Below, piece after piece: positions 43,845-58,800 of a stretch of 64,000 bases of DNA (positions within the stretch are counted from its first letter, which is position 1; every line of letters starts with the position of its first letter). The notes beneath the pieces were generated by a model. That model was not told the DNA's origin. It made no database searches and saw only the letters and a list, made by a program, of their open reading frames with translations. Location of the stretch: contig JBAIAA010000104.1 in assembly GCA_037893245.1 (NCBI GenBank), forward strand, positions 620,001 to 684,000, read 5' to 3'. This stretch comes from Crossaster papposus (lineage: Eukaryota; Echinodermata; Asteroidea; Velatida; Solasteridae). The position numbers and the translations under genes were made by a program.

Positions 43845-46800
43845 TAAATTCGATTTTTAAATTTGCGATATTCGCCCCGAAAGTGAGCCTATAGGGTGTA
43901 ACATGTGGCTGCGGTCACTTTTTTGCGCATGCCCAACTTCGTCAGACGTTCGGTTTTGGCGCTGTGCCAATTTTTAAATTCGATTTTTAAATTTGCGATA
44001 TTCGCCCCTAAAGTGAGCCTATATGGTGTAACATGTGGCTGCGGTCACTTTTTTGTGCATGCCCAACTTCGTCAGACGTTCGGTTTTGGCGCTGTGCCAA
44101 TTTTGAAATTCGATTTTTAAAGTTGCGATATTCGCCCCGAAAGTGAGCCTATAGGGTGTAACATGTGGCTGCGGTCACTTTTTTGTGCATGACCAACTTC
44201 GTCAGACGTTCGGTTTTGGCGCTGTGCCAATTTTTTAATTCGATTTTTAAAGTTGCGATATTCGCCCCGAAAGTGAGGCTATAGGGTGTAACATGTGGCT
44301 GCGGTCACTTTTTTGTGCATGACCAACTTCGTCAAACGTTCGGTTTTGGCGCTGTGCCAATTTTGAAATTCGATTTTTAAAGTTGCGATATTCGCCCCGA
44401 AAGTGAGCCTATAGGGTGTAACATGTGGCTGCGGTCACTTTTTTGTGCATGACCAACTTCGTCCGACGTTCGGTTTTGGCGTTGTGCCAATTTTTAAATT
44501 CGATTTTTAAATTTGCGATATTCGACCCGAAAGTGAGCCTATAGGGTGTAACATGTGGCTGCGGTCACTTTTTTGTGCATGACCAACTTCGTCAGACGTT
44601 CGGTTTTGGCGCTGTGCCAATTTTTTAATTCGATTTTTAAACTTGCGATATTCGCCCCGAAAGTGAGCCTATAGGGTGTAACATGTGGCTGCGGTCACTT
44701 TTTTGTGCATGTCCAACTTCGTCAGACGTTCGGTTTTGGCGCTGTGCCAATTTTGAAATTCGATTTTTAAAGTTGCGATATTCGCCCCGAAAGTGAGCCT
44801 ATAGGGTGTAACATGTGGCTGCGGTCACTTTTTTGTGCATGACCAACTTCGTCAAACGTTCGGTTTTGGCGCTGTGCCAATTTTGAAATTCGATTTTTAA
44901 AGTTGCGATATTCGCCCCGAACGTGAGCCTATAGGGTGTAACATGTGGCTGCGGTCACTTTTTTGTGCATGACCAACTTCGTCAGACGTTCGGTTTTGGC
45001 GTTGTGCCAATTTTTAAAATTCGATTTTTAAAGTTGCGATATTCGCACCGAAAGTGAGCCTATAGGGTGTAACATGTGGCTGCGGTCACTTTTTTGCGCA
45101 TAACCAACTTCGTCAAACGTTCGGTTTTGGCGCTGTGCCAATTTTTTAATTCGATTTTTAAATTTGCGATATTCGCCCCGAAAGTGAGCCTATAGGGTGT
45201 AACATGTGGCTGCGGTCACTTTTTTGTGCATGACCAACTTCGTCAGACGTTCGGTTTTGGCGCTGTGCCAATTTTTAAAATTCGATTTTTAAAGTTGCGA
45301 TATTCGCCCCGAAAGTGAGCCTATAGGGTGTAACATGTGGCTGCGGTCACTTTTTTGTGCATGACCAACTTCGTCAGACGTTCGGTTTTGGCGCTGTGCC
45401 AATTTTGAAATTCGATTTTTAAAGTTGCGATATTCGCCCCGAAAGTGAGCCTATAGGGTGTAACATGTGGCTGCGGTCACTTTTTTGTGCATGACCAACT
45501 TCGTCAAACGTTCGGTTTTGGCGCTGTGCCAATTTTGAAATTCGATTTTTAAAGTTGCGATATTCGCCCCGAAAGTGAGCCTATAGGGTGTAACATGTGG
45601 CTGCGGTCACTTTTTTGTGCATGACCAACTTCGTCCGACGTTCGGTTTTGGCGTTGTGCCAATTTTTAAAATTCGATTTTTAAAGTTGCGATATTCGCCC
45701 CGAAAGTGAGCCTATAGGGTGTAACATGTGGCTGCGGTCACTTTTTTGTGCATGACCAACTTCGTCCGACGTTCGGTTTTGGCGTTGTGCCAATTTTTAA
45801 AATTCGATTTTTAAAGTTGCGATATTCGCCCCGAAAGTGAGCCTATAGGGTGTAACATGTGGCTGCGGTCACTTTTTTGCGCATAACCAACTTCGTCAAA
45901 CGTTCGGTTTTGGCGCTGTGCCAATTTTTTAATTCGATTTTTAAATTTGCGATATTCGCCCCGAAAGTGAGGCTATAGGGTGTAACATGTGGCTGCGGTC
46001 ACTTTTTTGTGCATGACCAACTTCGTCAAACGTTCGGTTTTGGCGCTGTGCCAATTTTTAAAATTCAATTTTTAAAGTTGCGATATTCGCCCGGAAAGTG
46101 AGTCTATAGGGTGTAACATGTGGCTGCGGTCACTTTTTTGTGCATGACCAACTTCGTCAAACGTTCGGTTTTGGCGCTGTGCCAATTTTTTAATTCGATT
46201 TTTAAATTTGCGATATTCGCCCCGAAAGTGAGCCTATAGGGTGTAACATGTGGCTGCGGTCACTTTTTTGTGCATGTCCAACTTCGTCAGACGTTCGGTT
46301 TTGGCGCTGTGCCAATTTTGAAATTCGATTTTTAAAGTTGCGATATTCGCCCCGAAAGTGAGCCTATAGGGTGTAACATGTGGCTGCGGTCACTTTTTTG
46401 TGCATGACCAACTTCGTCAAACGTTCGGTTTTGGCGCTGTGCCAATTTTGAAATTCGATTTTTAAAGTTGCGATATTCGCCCCGAACGTGAGCCTATAGG
46501 GTGTAACATGTGGCTGCGGTCACTTTTTTGTGCATGACCAACTTCGTCAGACGTTCGGTTTTGGCGTTGTGCCAATTTTTAAAATTCGATTTTTAAAGTT
46601 GCGATATTCGCACCGAAAGTGAGCCTATAGGGTGTAACATGTGGCTGCGGTCACTTTTTTGCGCATAACCAACTTCGTCAAACGTTCGGTTTTGGCGCTG
46701 TGCCAATTTTTTAATTCGATTTTTAAATTTGCGATATTCGCCCCGAAAGTGAGCCTATAGGGTGTAACATGTGGCTGCGGTCACTTTTTTGTGCATGACC

Positions 46801-49800
46801 AACTTCGTCAGACGTTCGGTTTTGGCGCTGTGCCAATTTTTAAAATTCGATTTTTAAAGTTGCGATATTCGCCCCGAAAGTGAGCCTATAGGGTGTAACA
46901 TGTGGCTGCGGTCACTTTTTTGTGCATGACCAACTTCGTCAGACGTTCGGTTTTGGCGCTGTGCCAATTTTGAAATTCGATTTTTAAAGTTGCGATATTC
47001 GCCCCGAAAGTGAGCCTATAGGGTGTAACATGTGGCTGCGGTCACTTTTTTGTGCATGACCAACTTCGTCAAACGTTCGGTTTTGGCGCTGTGCCAATTT
47101 TGAAATTCGATTTTTAAAGTTGCGATATTCGCCCCGAAAGTGAGCCTATAGGGTGTAACATGTGGCTGCGGTCACTTTTTTGTGCATGACCAACTTCGTC
47201 CGACGTTCGGTTTTGGCGTTGTGCCAATTTTTAAAATTCGATTTTTAAAGTTGCGATATTCGCCCCGAAAGTGAGCCTATAGGGTGTAACATGTGGCTGC
47301 GGTCACTTTTTTGTGCATGACCAACTTCGTCCGACGTTCGGTTTTGGCGTTGTGCCAATTTTTAAAATTCGATTTTTAAAGTTGCGATATTCGCCCCGAA
47401 AGTGAGCCTATAGGGTGTAACATGTGGCTGCGGTCACTTTTTTGCGCATAACCAACTTCGTCAAACGTTCGGTTTTGGCGCTGTGCCAATTTTTTAATTC
47501 GATTTTTAAATTTGCGATATTCGCCCCGAAAGTGAGGCTATAGGGTGTAACATGTGGCTGCGGTCACTTTTTTGTGCATGACCAACTTCGTCAAACGTTC
47601 GGTTTTGGCGCTGTGCCAATTTTTAAAATTCAATTTTTAAAGTTGCGATATTCGCCCGGAAAGTGAGTCTATAGGGTGTAACATGTGGCTGCGGTCACTT
47701 TTTTGTGCATGACCAACTTCGTCAAACGTTCGGTTTTGGCGCTGTGCCAATTTTTTAATTCGATTTTTAAATTTGCGATATTCGCCCCGAAAGTGAGCCT
47801 ATAGGGTGTAACATGTGGCTGCGGTCACTTTTTTGTGCATGTCCAACTTCGTCAGACGTTCGGTTTTGGCGCTGTGCCAATTTTGAAATTCGATTTTTAA
47901 AGTTGCGATATTCGCCCCGAAAGTGAGCCTATAGGGTGTAACATGTGGCTGCGGTCACTTTTTTGTGCATGACCAACTTCGTCAAACGTTCGGTTTTGGC
48001 GTTGTGCCAATTTTTAAAATTCGATTTTTAAAGTTGCGTTATTCGCACCGAAAGTGAGCCTATAGGGTGTAACATGTGGCTGCGGTCACTTTTTTGCGCA
48101 TAACCAACTTCGTCAAACGTTCGGTTTTGGCGCTGTGCCAATTTTTTAATTCGATTTTTAAATTTGCGATATTCGCCCCGAAAGTGAGCCTATAGGGTGT
48201 AACATGTGGCTGCGGTCACTTTTTTGCGCATAACCAACTTCGTCAAACGTTCGGTTTTGGCGCTGTGCCAATTTTTTAATTCGATTTTTAAATTTGCGAT
48301 ATTCGCCCCGAAAGTGAGCCTATAGGGTGTAACATGTGGCTGCGGTCACCTTTTTTGCGCATGACCAACTTCGTCAAACGTTCGGTTTTGGCGCTGTGCC
48401 AATTTTTAAAATTCAATTTTTAAAGTTGCGATATTCGCCCGGAAAGTGAGTCTATAGGGTGTAACATGTGGCTGCGGTCACTTTTTTGTGCATGACCAAC
48501 TTCGTCAAACGTTCGGTTTTGGCGCTGTGCCAATTTTGAAATTTGATTTTTAAAGTTGCGATATTCGCCCCGAAAGTGAGCCTATAGGGTGTAACATGTG
48601 GCTGCGGTCACTTTTTTGTGCATGACCAACTTCGTCAAACGTTCGGTTTTGGCGCTGTGCCAATTTTGAAATTCGATTTTTAAAGTTGCGATATTCGCCC
48701 CGAACGTGAGCCTATAGGGTGTAACATGTGGCTGCGGTCACTTTTTTGTGCATGACCAACTTCGTCAGACGTTCGGTTTTGGCGTTGTGCCAATTTTTAA
48801 AATTCGATTTTTAAAGTTGCGATATTCGCCCCGAAAGTGAGCCTATAGGGTGTAACATGTGGCTGCGGTCACTTTTTTGCGCATAACCAACTTCGTCAAA
48901 CGTTCGGTTTTGGCGCTGTGCCAATTTTTTAATTCGATTTTTAAATTTGCGATATTCGCCCCGAAAGTGAGTCTATAGGGTGTGACATGTGGCTGCGGTC
49001 ACTTTTTTGCGCATGCCCAACTTCGTCAAACGTTCGGTTTTGGCGCTGTGCCAATTTTTTAATTCGATTTTTAAATTTGCGATATTCGCCCCGAAAGTGA
49101 GCCTATAGGGTGTAACATGTGGCTGCGGTCACTTTTTTGTGCATGTCCAACTTCGTCAGACGTTCGGTTTTGGCGTTGTGCCAATTTTTAAAATTCGATT
49201 TTTAAAGTTGCGATATTCGCCTCGAAAGTGAGCCTATAGGGTGTAACATGTGGCTGCGGTCACTTTTTTGTGCATGACCAACTTCGTCAGACGTTCGGTT
49301 TTGGCGCTGTGCCAATTTTTAAAATTCGATTTTTAAAGTTGCGATATTCGCCCCGAAAGTGAGCCTATAGGGTGTAACATGTGGCTGCGGTCACTTTTTT
49401 GTGCATGACCAACTTCGTCAGACGTTCGGTTTTGGCGCTGTGCCAATTTTGAAATTCGATTTTTAAAGTTGCGATATTCGCCCCGAAAGTGAGCCTATAG
49501 GGTGTAACATGTGGCTGCGGTCACTTTTTTGTGCATGACCAACTTCGTCAAACGTTCGGTTTTGGCGCTGTGCCAATTTTGAAATTCGATTTTTAAAGTT
49601 GCGATATTCGCCCCGAAAGTGAGCCTATAGGGTGTAACATGTGGCTGCGGTCACTTTTTTGTGCATGACCAACTTCGTCCGACGTTCGGTTTTGGCGTTG
49701 TGCCAATTTTTAAAATTCGATTTTTAAAGTTGCGATATTCGCCCCGAAAGTGAGCCTATAGGGTGTAACATGTGGCTGCGGTCACTTTTTTGTGCATGAC

Positions 49801-52800
49801 CAACTTCGTCCGACGTTCGGTTTTGGCGTTGTGCCAATTTTTAAAATTCGATTTTTAAAGTTGCGATATTCGCCCCGAAAGTGAGCCTATAGGGTGTAAC
49901 ATGTGGCTGCGGTCACTTTTTTGCGCATAACCAACTTCGTCAAACGTTCGGTTTTGGCGCTGTGCCAATTTTTTAATTCGATTTTTAAATTTGCGATATT
50001 CGCCCCGAAAGTGAGGCTATAGGGTGTAACATGTGGCTGCGGTCACTTTTTTGTGCATGACCAACTTCGTCAAACGTTCGGTTTTGGCGCTGTGCCAATT
50101 TTTAAAATTCAATTTTTAAAGTTGCGATATTCGCCCGGAAAGTGAGTCTATAGGGTGTAACATGTGGCTGCGGTCACTTTTTTGTGCATGACCAACTTCG
50201 TCAAACGTTCGGTTTTGGCGCTGTGCCAATTTTTTAATTCGATTTTTTAATTTGCGATATTCGACCCGAAAGTGAGCCTATAGGGTGTAACATGTGGCTG
50301 CGGTCACTTTTTTGTGCATGACCAACTTCGTCAGACGTTCGGTTTTGGCGCTGTGCCAATTTTTTAATTCGATTTTTAAAGTTGCGATATTCGCCCCGAA
50401 AGTGAGCCTATAGGGTGTAACATGTGGCTGCGGTCACTTTTTTGTGCATGTCCAACTTCGTCAGACGTTCGGTTTTGGCGCTGTGCCAATTTTGAAATTC
50501 GATTTTTAAAGTTGCGATATTCGCCCCGAAAGTGAGCCTATAGGGTGTAACATGTGGCTGCGGTCACTTTTTTGTGCATGACCAACTTCGTCAAACGTTC
50601 GGTTTTGGCGCTGTGCAAATTTTTTAATTCGATTTTTAAATTTGCGATATTCGCCCCGAAAGTGAGCCTATAGGGTGTAACATGTGGCTGCGGTCACTTT
50701 TTTGTGCATGACCAACTTCGTCAGACGTTCGGTTTTGGCGTTGTGCCAATTTTTAAAATTCGATTTTTAAAGTTGCGATATTCGCCTCGAAAGTGAGCCT
50801 ATAGGGTGTAACATGTGGCTGCGGTCACTTTTTTGTGCATGACCAACTTCGTCAGACGTTCGGTTTTGGCGCTGTGCCAATTTTTAAAATTCGATTTTTA
50901 AAGTTGCGATATTCGCCCCGAAAGTGAGCCTATAGGGTGTAACATGTGGCTGCGGTCACTTTTTTGTGCATGACCAACTTCGTCAGACGTTCGGTTTTGG
51001 CGCTGTGCCAATTTTGAAATTCGATTTTTAAAGTTGCGATATTCGCCCCGAAAGTGAGCCTATAGGGTGTAACATGTGGCTGCGGTCACTTTTTTGTGCA
51101 TGACCAACTTCGTCAAACGTTCGGTTTTGGCGCTGTGCCAATTTTTAAATTCGATTTTTAAAGTTGCGATATTCGCCCCGAAAGTGAGCCTATAGGGTGT
51201 AACATGTGGCTGCGGTCACTTTTTTGTGCATGACCAACTTCGTCCGACGTTCGGTTTTGGCGTTGTGCCAATTTTTAAAATTCGATTTTTAAAGTTGCGA
51301 TATTCGCCCCGAAAGTGAGCCTATAGGGTGTAACATGTGGCTGCGGTCACTTTTTTGTGCATGACCAACTTCGTCCGACGTTCGGTTTTGGCGTTGTGCC
51401 AATTTTTAAAATTCGATTTTTAAAGTTGCGATATTCGCCCCGAAAGTGAGCCTATAGGGTGTAACATGTGGCTGCGGTCACTTTTTTGCGCATAACCAAC
51501 TTCGTCAAACGTTCGGTTTTGGCGCTGTGCCAATTTTTTAATTCGATTTTTAAATTTGCGATATTCGCCCCGAAAGTGAGGCTATAGGGTGTAACATGTG
51601 GCTGCGGTCACTTTTTTGTGCATGACCAACTTCGTCAAACGTTCGGTTTTGGCGCTGTGCCAATTTTTAAAATTCAATTTTTAAAGTTGCGATATTCGCC
51701 CGGAAAGTGAGTCTATAGGGTGTAACATGTGGCTGCGGTCACTTTTTTGTGCATGACCAACTTCGTCAAACGTTCGGTTTTGGCGCTGTGCCAATTTTTT
51801 AATTCGATTTTTAAATTTGCGATATTCGACCCGAAAGTGAGCCTATAGGGTGTAACATGTGGCTGCGGTCACTTTTTTGTGCATGACCAACTTCGTCAGA
51901 CGTTCGGTTTTGGCGCTGTGCCAATTTTTTAATTCGATTTTTAAAGTTGCGATATTCGCCCCGAAAGTGAGCCTATAGGGTGTAACATGTGGCTGCGGTC
52001 ACTTTTTTGTGCATGTCCAACTTCGTCAGACGTTCGGTTTTGGCGCTGTGCCAATTTTGAAATTCGATTTTTAAAGTTGCGATATTCGCCCCGAAAGTGA
52101 GCCTATAGGGTGTAACATGTGGCTGCGGTCACTTTTTTGTGCATGACCAACTTCGTCAAACGTTCGGTTTTGGCGCTGTGCAAATTTTTTAATTCGATTT
52201 TTAAATTTGCGATATTCGCCCCGAAAGTGAGCCTATAGGGTGTAACATGTGGCTGCGGTCACTTTTTTGTGCATGACCAACTTCGTCAGACGTTCGGTTT
52301 TGGCGTTGTGCCAATTTTTAAAATTCAATTTTTAAAGTTGCGATATTCGCCTCGAAAGTGAGCCTATAGGGTGTAACATGTGGCTGCGGTCACTTTTTTG
52401 TGCATGACCAACTTCGTCAGACGTTCGGTTTTGGCGCTGTGCCAATTTTTAAAATTCGATTTTTAAAGTTGCGATATTCGCCCCGAAAGTGAGCCTATAG
52501 GGTGTAACATGTGGCTGCGGTCACTTTTTTGTGCATGACCAACTTCGTCAGACGTTCGGTTTTGGCGCTGTGCCAATTTTGAAATTCGATTTTTAAAGTT
52601 GCGATATTCGCCCCGAAAGTGAGCCTATAGGGTGTAACATGTGGCTGCGGTCACTTTTTTGTGCATGACCAACTTCGTCAAACGTTCGGTTTTGGCGCTG
52701 TGCCAATTTTGAAATTCGATTTTTAAAGTTGCGATATTCGCCCCGAAAGTGAGCCTATAGGGTGTAACATGTGGCTGCGGTCACTTTTTTGTGCATGACC

Positions 52801-55800
52801 AACTTCGTCCGACGTTCGGTTTTGGCGTTGTGCCAATTTTTAAAATTCGATTTTTAAAGTTGCGATATTCGCCCCGAAAGTGAGCCTATAGGGTGTAACA
52901 TGTGGCTGCGGTCACTTTTTTGTGCATGACCAACTTCGTCCGACGTTCGGTTTTGGCGTTGTGCCAATTTTTTAAATTCGATTTTTAAAGTTGCGATATT
53001 CGCCCCGAAAGTGAGCCTATAGGGTGTAACATGTGGCTGCGGTCACTTTTTTGCGCATAACCAACTTCGTCAAACGTTCGGTTTTGGCGCTGTGCCAATT
53101 TTTTAATTCGATTTTTAAATTTGCGATATTCGCCCCGAAAGTGAGCCTATAGGGTGTAACATGTGGCTGCGGTCACTTTTTTGTGCATGACCAACTTCGT
53201 CAGACGTTCGGTTTTGGCGTTGTGCCAATTTTTAAAATTCGATTTTTAAAGTTGCGATATTCGCCTCGAAAGTGAGCCTATAGGGTGTAACATGTGGCTG
53301 CGGTCACTTTTTTGTGCATGACCAACTTCGTCAGACGTTCGGTTTTGGCGCTGTGCCAATTTTTAAAATTCGATTTTTAAAGTTGCGATATTCGCCCCGA
53401 AAGTGAGCCTATAGGGTGTAACATGTGGCTGCGGTCACTTTTTTGTGCATGACCAACTTCGTCAGACGTTCGGTTTTGGCGCTGTGCCAATTTTGAAATT
53501 CGATTTTTAAAGTTGCGATATTCGCCCCGAAAGTGAGCCTATAGGGTGTAACATGTGGCTGCGGTCACTTTTTTGTGCATGACCAACTTCGTCAAACGTT
53601 CGGTTTTGGCGCTGTGCCAATTTTGAAATTCGATTTTTAAAGTTGCGATATTCGCCCCGAAAGTGAGCCTATAGGGTGTAACATGTGGCTGCGGTCACTT
53701 TTTTGTGCATGACCAACTTCGTCCGACGTTCGGTTTTGGCGTTGTGCCAATTTTTAAAATTCGATTTTTAAAGTTGCGATATTCGCCCCGAAAGTGAGCC
53801 TATAGGGTGTAACATGTGGCTGCGGTCACTTTTTTGTGCATGACCAACTTCGTCCGACGTTCGGTTTTGGCGTTGTGCCAATTTTTAAAATTCGATTTTT
53901 AAAGTTGCGATATTCGCCCCGAAAGTGAGCCTATAGGGTGTAACATGTGGCTGCGGTCACTTTTTTGCGCATAACCAACTTCGTCAAACGTTCGGTTTTG
54001 GCGCTGTGCCAATTTTTTAATTCGATTTTTAAATTTGCGATATTCGCCCCGAAAGTGAGGCTATAGGGTGTAACATGTGGCTGCGGTCACTTTTTTGTGC
54101 ATGACCAACTTCGTCAAACGTTCGGTTTTGGCGCTGTGCCAATTTTTAAAATTCAATTTTTAAAGTTGCGATATTCGCCCGGAAAGTGAGTCTATAGGGT
54201 GTAACATGTGGCTGCGGTCACTTTTTTGTGCATGACCAACTTCGTCAAACGTTCGGTTTTGGCGCTGTGCCAATTTTTTAATTCGATTTTTAAATTTGCG
54301 ATATTCGACCCGAAAGTGAGCCTATAGGGTGTAACATGTGGCTGCGGTCACTTTTTTGTGCATGACCAACTTCGTCAGACGTTCGGTTTTGGCGCTGTGC
54401 CAATTTTTTAATTCGATTTTTAAAGTTGCGATATTCGCCCCGAAAGTGAGCCTATAGGGTGTAACATGTGGCTGCGGTCACTTTTTTGTGCATGTCCAAC
54501 TTCGTCAGACGTTCGGTTTTGGCGCTGTGCCAATTTTGAAATTCGATTTTTAAAGTTGCGATATTCGCCCCGAAAGTGAGCCTATAGGGTGTAACATGTG
54601 GCTGCGGTCACTTTTTTGTGCATGACCAACTTCGTCAAACGTTCGGTTTTGGCGCTGTGCAAATTTTTTAATTCGATTTTTAAATTTGCGATATTCGCCC
54701 CGAAAGTGAGCCTATAGGGTGTAACATGTGGCTGCGGTCACTTTTTTGTGCATGACCAACTTCGTCAGACGTTCGGTTTTGGCGTTGTGCCAATTTTTAA
54801 AATTCGATTTTTAAAGTTGCGATATTCGCCTCGAAAGTGAGCCTATAGGGTGTAACATGTGGCTGCGGTCACTTTTTTGTGCATGACCAACTTCGTCAGA
54901 CGTTCGGTTTTGGCGCTGTGCCAATTTTTAAAATTCGATTTTTAAAGTTGCGATATTCGCCCCGAAAGTGAGCCTATAGGGTGTAACATGTGGCTGCGGT
55001 CACTTTTTTGTGCATGACCAACTTCGTCAGACGTTCGGTTTTGGCGCTGTGCCAATTTTGAAATTCGATTTTTAAAGTTGCGATATTCGCCCCGAAAGTG
55101 AGCCTATAGGGTGTAACATGTGGCTGCGGTCACTTTTTTGTGCATGACCAACTTCGTCAAACGTTCGGTTTTGGCGCTGTGCCAATTTTTAAATTCGATT
55201 TTTAAAGTTGCGATATTCGCCCCGAAAGTGAGCCTATAGGGTGTAACATGTGGCTGCGGTCACTTTTTTGTGCATGACCAACTTCGTCCGACGTTCGGTT
55301 TTGGCGTTGTGCCAATTTTTAAAATTCGATTTTTAAAGTTGCGATATTCGCCCCGAAAGTGAGCCTATAGGGTGTAACATGTGGCTGCGGTCACTTTTTT
55401 GTGCATGACCAACTTCGTCCGACGTTCGGTTTTGGCGTTGTGCCAATTTTTAAAATTCGATTTTTAAAGTTGCGATATTCGCCCCGAAAGTGAGCCTATA
55501 GGGTGTAACATGTGGCTGCGGTCACTTTTTTGCGCATAACCAACTTCGTCAAACGTTCGGTTTTGGCGCTGTGCCAATTTTTTAATTCGATTTTTAAATT
55601 TGCGATATTCGCCCCGAAAGTGAGGCTATAGGGTGTAACATGTGGCTGCGGTCACTTTTTTGTGCATGACCAACTTCGTCAAACGTTCGGTTTTGGCGCT
55701 GTGCCAATTTTTAAAATTCAATTTTTAAAGTTGCGATATTCGCCCGGAAAGTGAGTCTATAGGGTGTAACATGTGGCTGCGGTCACTTTTTTGTGCATGA

Positions 55801-58800
55801 CCAACTTCGTCAAACGTTCGGTTTTGGCGCTGTGCCAATTTTTTAATTCGATTTTTAAATTTGCGATATTCGACCCGAAAGTGAGCCTATAGGGTGTAAC
55901 ATGTGGCTGCGGTCACTTTTTTGTGCATGACCAACTTCGTCAGACGTTCGGTTTTGGCGCTGTGCCAATTTTTTAATTCGATTTTTAAAGTTGCGATATT
56001 CGCCCCGAAAGTGAGCCTATAGGGTGTAACATGTGGCTGCGGTCACTTTTTTGTGCATGTCCAACTTCGTCAGACGTTCGGTTTTGGCGCTGTGCCAATT
56101 TTGAAATTCGATTTTTAAAGTTGCGATATTCGCCCCGAAAGTGAGCCTATAGGGTGTAACATGTGGCTGCGGTCACTTTTTTGTGCATGACCAACTTCGT
56201 CAAACGTTCGGTTTTGGCGCTGTGCAAATTTTTTAATTCGATTTTTAAATTTGCGATATTCGCCCCGAAAGTGAGCCTATAGGGTGTAACATGTGGCTGC
56301 GGTCACTTTTTTGTGCATGACCAACTTCGTCAGACGTTCGGTTTTGGCGTTGTGCCAATTTTTAAAATTCAATTTTTAAAGTTGCGATATTCGCCTCGAA
56401 AGTGAGCCTATAGGGTGTAACATGTGGCTGCGGTCACTTTTTTGTGCATGACCAACTTCGTCAGACGTTCGGTTTTGGCGCTGTGCCAATTTTTAAAATT
56501 CGATTTTTAAAGTTGCGATATTCGCCCCGAAAGTGAGCCTATAGGGTGTAACATGTGGCTGCGGTCACTTTTTTGTGCATGACCAACTTCGTCAGACGTT
56601 CGGTTTTGGCGCTGTGCCAATTTTGAAATTCGATTTTTAAAGTTGCGATATTCGCCCCAAAAGTGAGCCTATAGGGTGTAACATGTGGCTGCGGTCACTT
56701 TTTTGTGCATGACCAACTTCGTCAAACGTTCGGTTTTGGCGCTGTGCCAATTTTGAAATTCGATTTTTAAAGTTGCGATATTCGCCCCGAAAGTGAGCCT
56801 ATAGGGTGTAACATGTGGCTGCGGTCACTTTTTTGTGCATGACCAACTTCGTCCGACGTTCGGTTTTGGCGTTGTGCCAATTTTTAAAATTCGATTTTTA
56901 AAGTTGCGATATTCGCCCCGAAAGTGAGCCTATAGGGTGTAACATGTGGCTGCGGTCACTTTTTTGTGCATGACCAACTTCGTCCGACGTTCGGTTTTGG
57001 CGTTGTGCCAATTTTTAAAATTCGATTTTTAAAGTTGCGATATTCGCCCCGAAAGTGAGCCTATAGGGTGTAACATGTGGCTGCGGTCACTTTTTTGCGC
57101 ATAACCAACTTCGTCAAACGTTCGGTTTTGGCGCTGTGCCAATTTTTTAATTCGATTTTTAAATTTGCGATATTCGCCCCGAAAGTGAGCCTATAGGGTG
57201 TAACATGTGGCTGCGGTCACTTTTTTGTGCATGACCAACTTCGTCAGACCTTCGATTTTGGCGCTGTGCCAATTTTTAAATTCGATTTTTAAAGTTGCGA
57301 TATTCGCCCCGAAAGTGAGCCTATAGGGTGTAACATGTGGCTGCGGTCACTTTTTTGTGCATGACCAACTTCGTCAGACGTTCGGTTTTGGCGTTGTGCC
57401 AATTTTTAAAATTCAATTTTTAAAGTTGCGATATTCGCCTCGAAAGTGAGCCTATAGGGTGTAACATGTGGCTGCGGTCACTTTTTTGTGCATGACCAAC
57501 TTCGTCAGACGTTCGGTTTTGGCGCTGTGCCAATTTTTAAAATTCGATTTTTAAAGTTGCGATATTCGCCCCGAAAGTGAGCCTATAGGGTGTAACATGT
57601 GGCTGCGGTCACTTTTTTGTGCATGACCAACTTCGTCAGACGTTCGGTTTTGGCGCTGTGCCAATTTTGAAATTCGATTTTTAAAGTTGCGATATTCGCC
57701 CCGAAAGTGAGCCTATAGGGTGTAACATGTGGCTGCGGTCACTTTTTTGTGCATGACCAACTTCGTCAAACGTTCGGTTTTGGCGCTGTGCCAATTTTGA
57801 AATTCGATTTTTAAAGTTGCGATATTCGCCCCGAAAGTGAGCCTATAGGGTGTAACATGTGGCTGCGGTCACTTTTTTGTGCATGACCAACTTCGTCCGA
57901 CGTTCGGTTTTGGCGTTGTGCCAATTTTTAAAATTCGATTTTTAAAGTTGCGATATTCGCCCCGAAAGTGAGCCTATAGGGTGTAACATGTGGCTGCGGT
58001 CACTTTTTTGTGCATGACCAACTTCGTCCGACGTTCGGTTTTGGCGTTGTGCCAATTTTTAAAATTCGATTTTTAAAGTTGCGATATTCGCCCCGAAAGT
58101 GAGCCTATAGGGTGTAACATGTGGCTGCGGTCACTTTTTTGCGCATAACCAACTTCGTCAAACGTTCGGTTTTGGCGCTGTGCCAATTTTTTAATTCGAT
58201 TTTTAAATTTGCGATATTCGCCCCGAAAGTGAGCCTATAGGGTGTAACATGTGGCTGCGGTCACTTTTTTGTGCATGACCAACTTCGTCAGACCTTCGAT
58301 TTTGGCGCTGTGCCAATTTTTAAATTCGATTTTTAAAGTTGCGATATTCGCCCCGAAAGTGAGCCTATAGGGTGTAATATGTGGCTGCGGTCACTTTTTT
58401 GTGCATGACCAACTTCGTCAGACGTTCGGTTTTGGCGCTGTGCCAATTTTTAAATTCGATTTTTAAATTTGCGATATTCGACCTGAAAGTGAGCCTATAG
58501 GGTGTAACATGTGGCTGCGGTCACTTTTTTGTGCATGACCAACTTCGTCAGACGCTCGGTTTTGGCGCTGTGCCAATTTTTAAAATTGGATTTTTAAAGT
58601 TGCGATATTTGCCCCGAAAGTGAGCCTATAGGGTGTAACATGTGGCTGCGGTCACTTTTTTGTGCATGACCAACTTCGTCAGACCTTCGATTTTGGCGCT
58701 GTGCCAATTTTAAAATTCGATTTTTAAAGTTGCGATATTCGCCCGGAAAGTGAGCCTATAGGGTGTAACATGTGGCTGCGGTCACTTTTTTGTGCATGAC

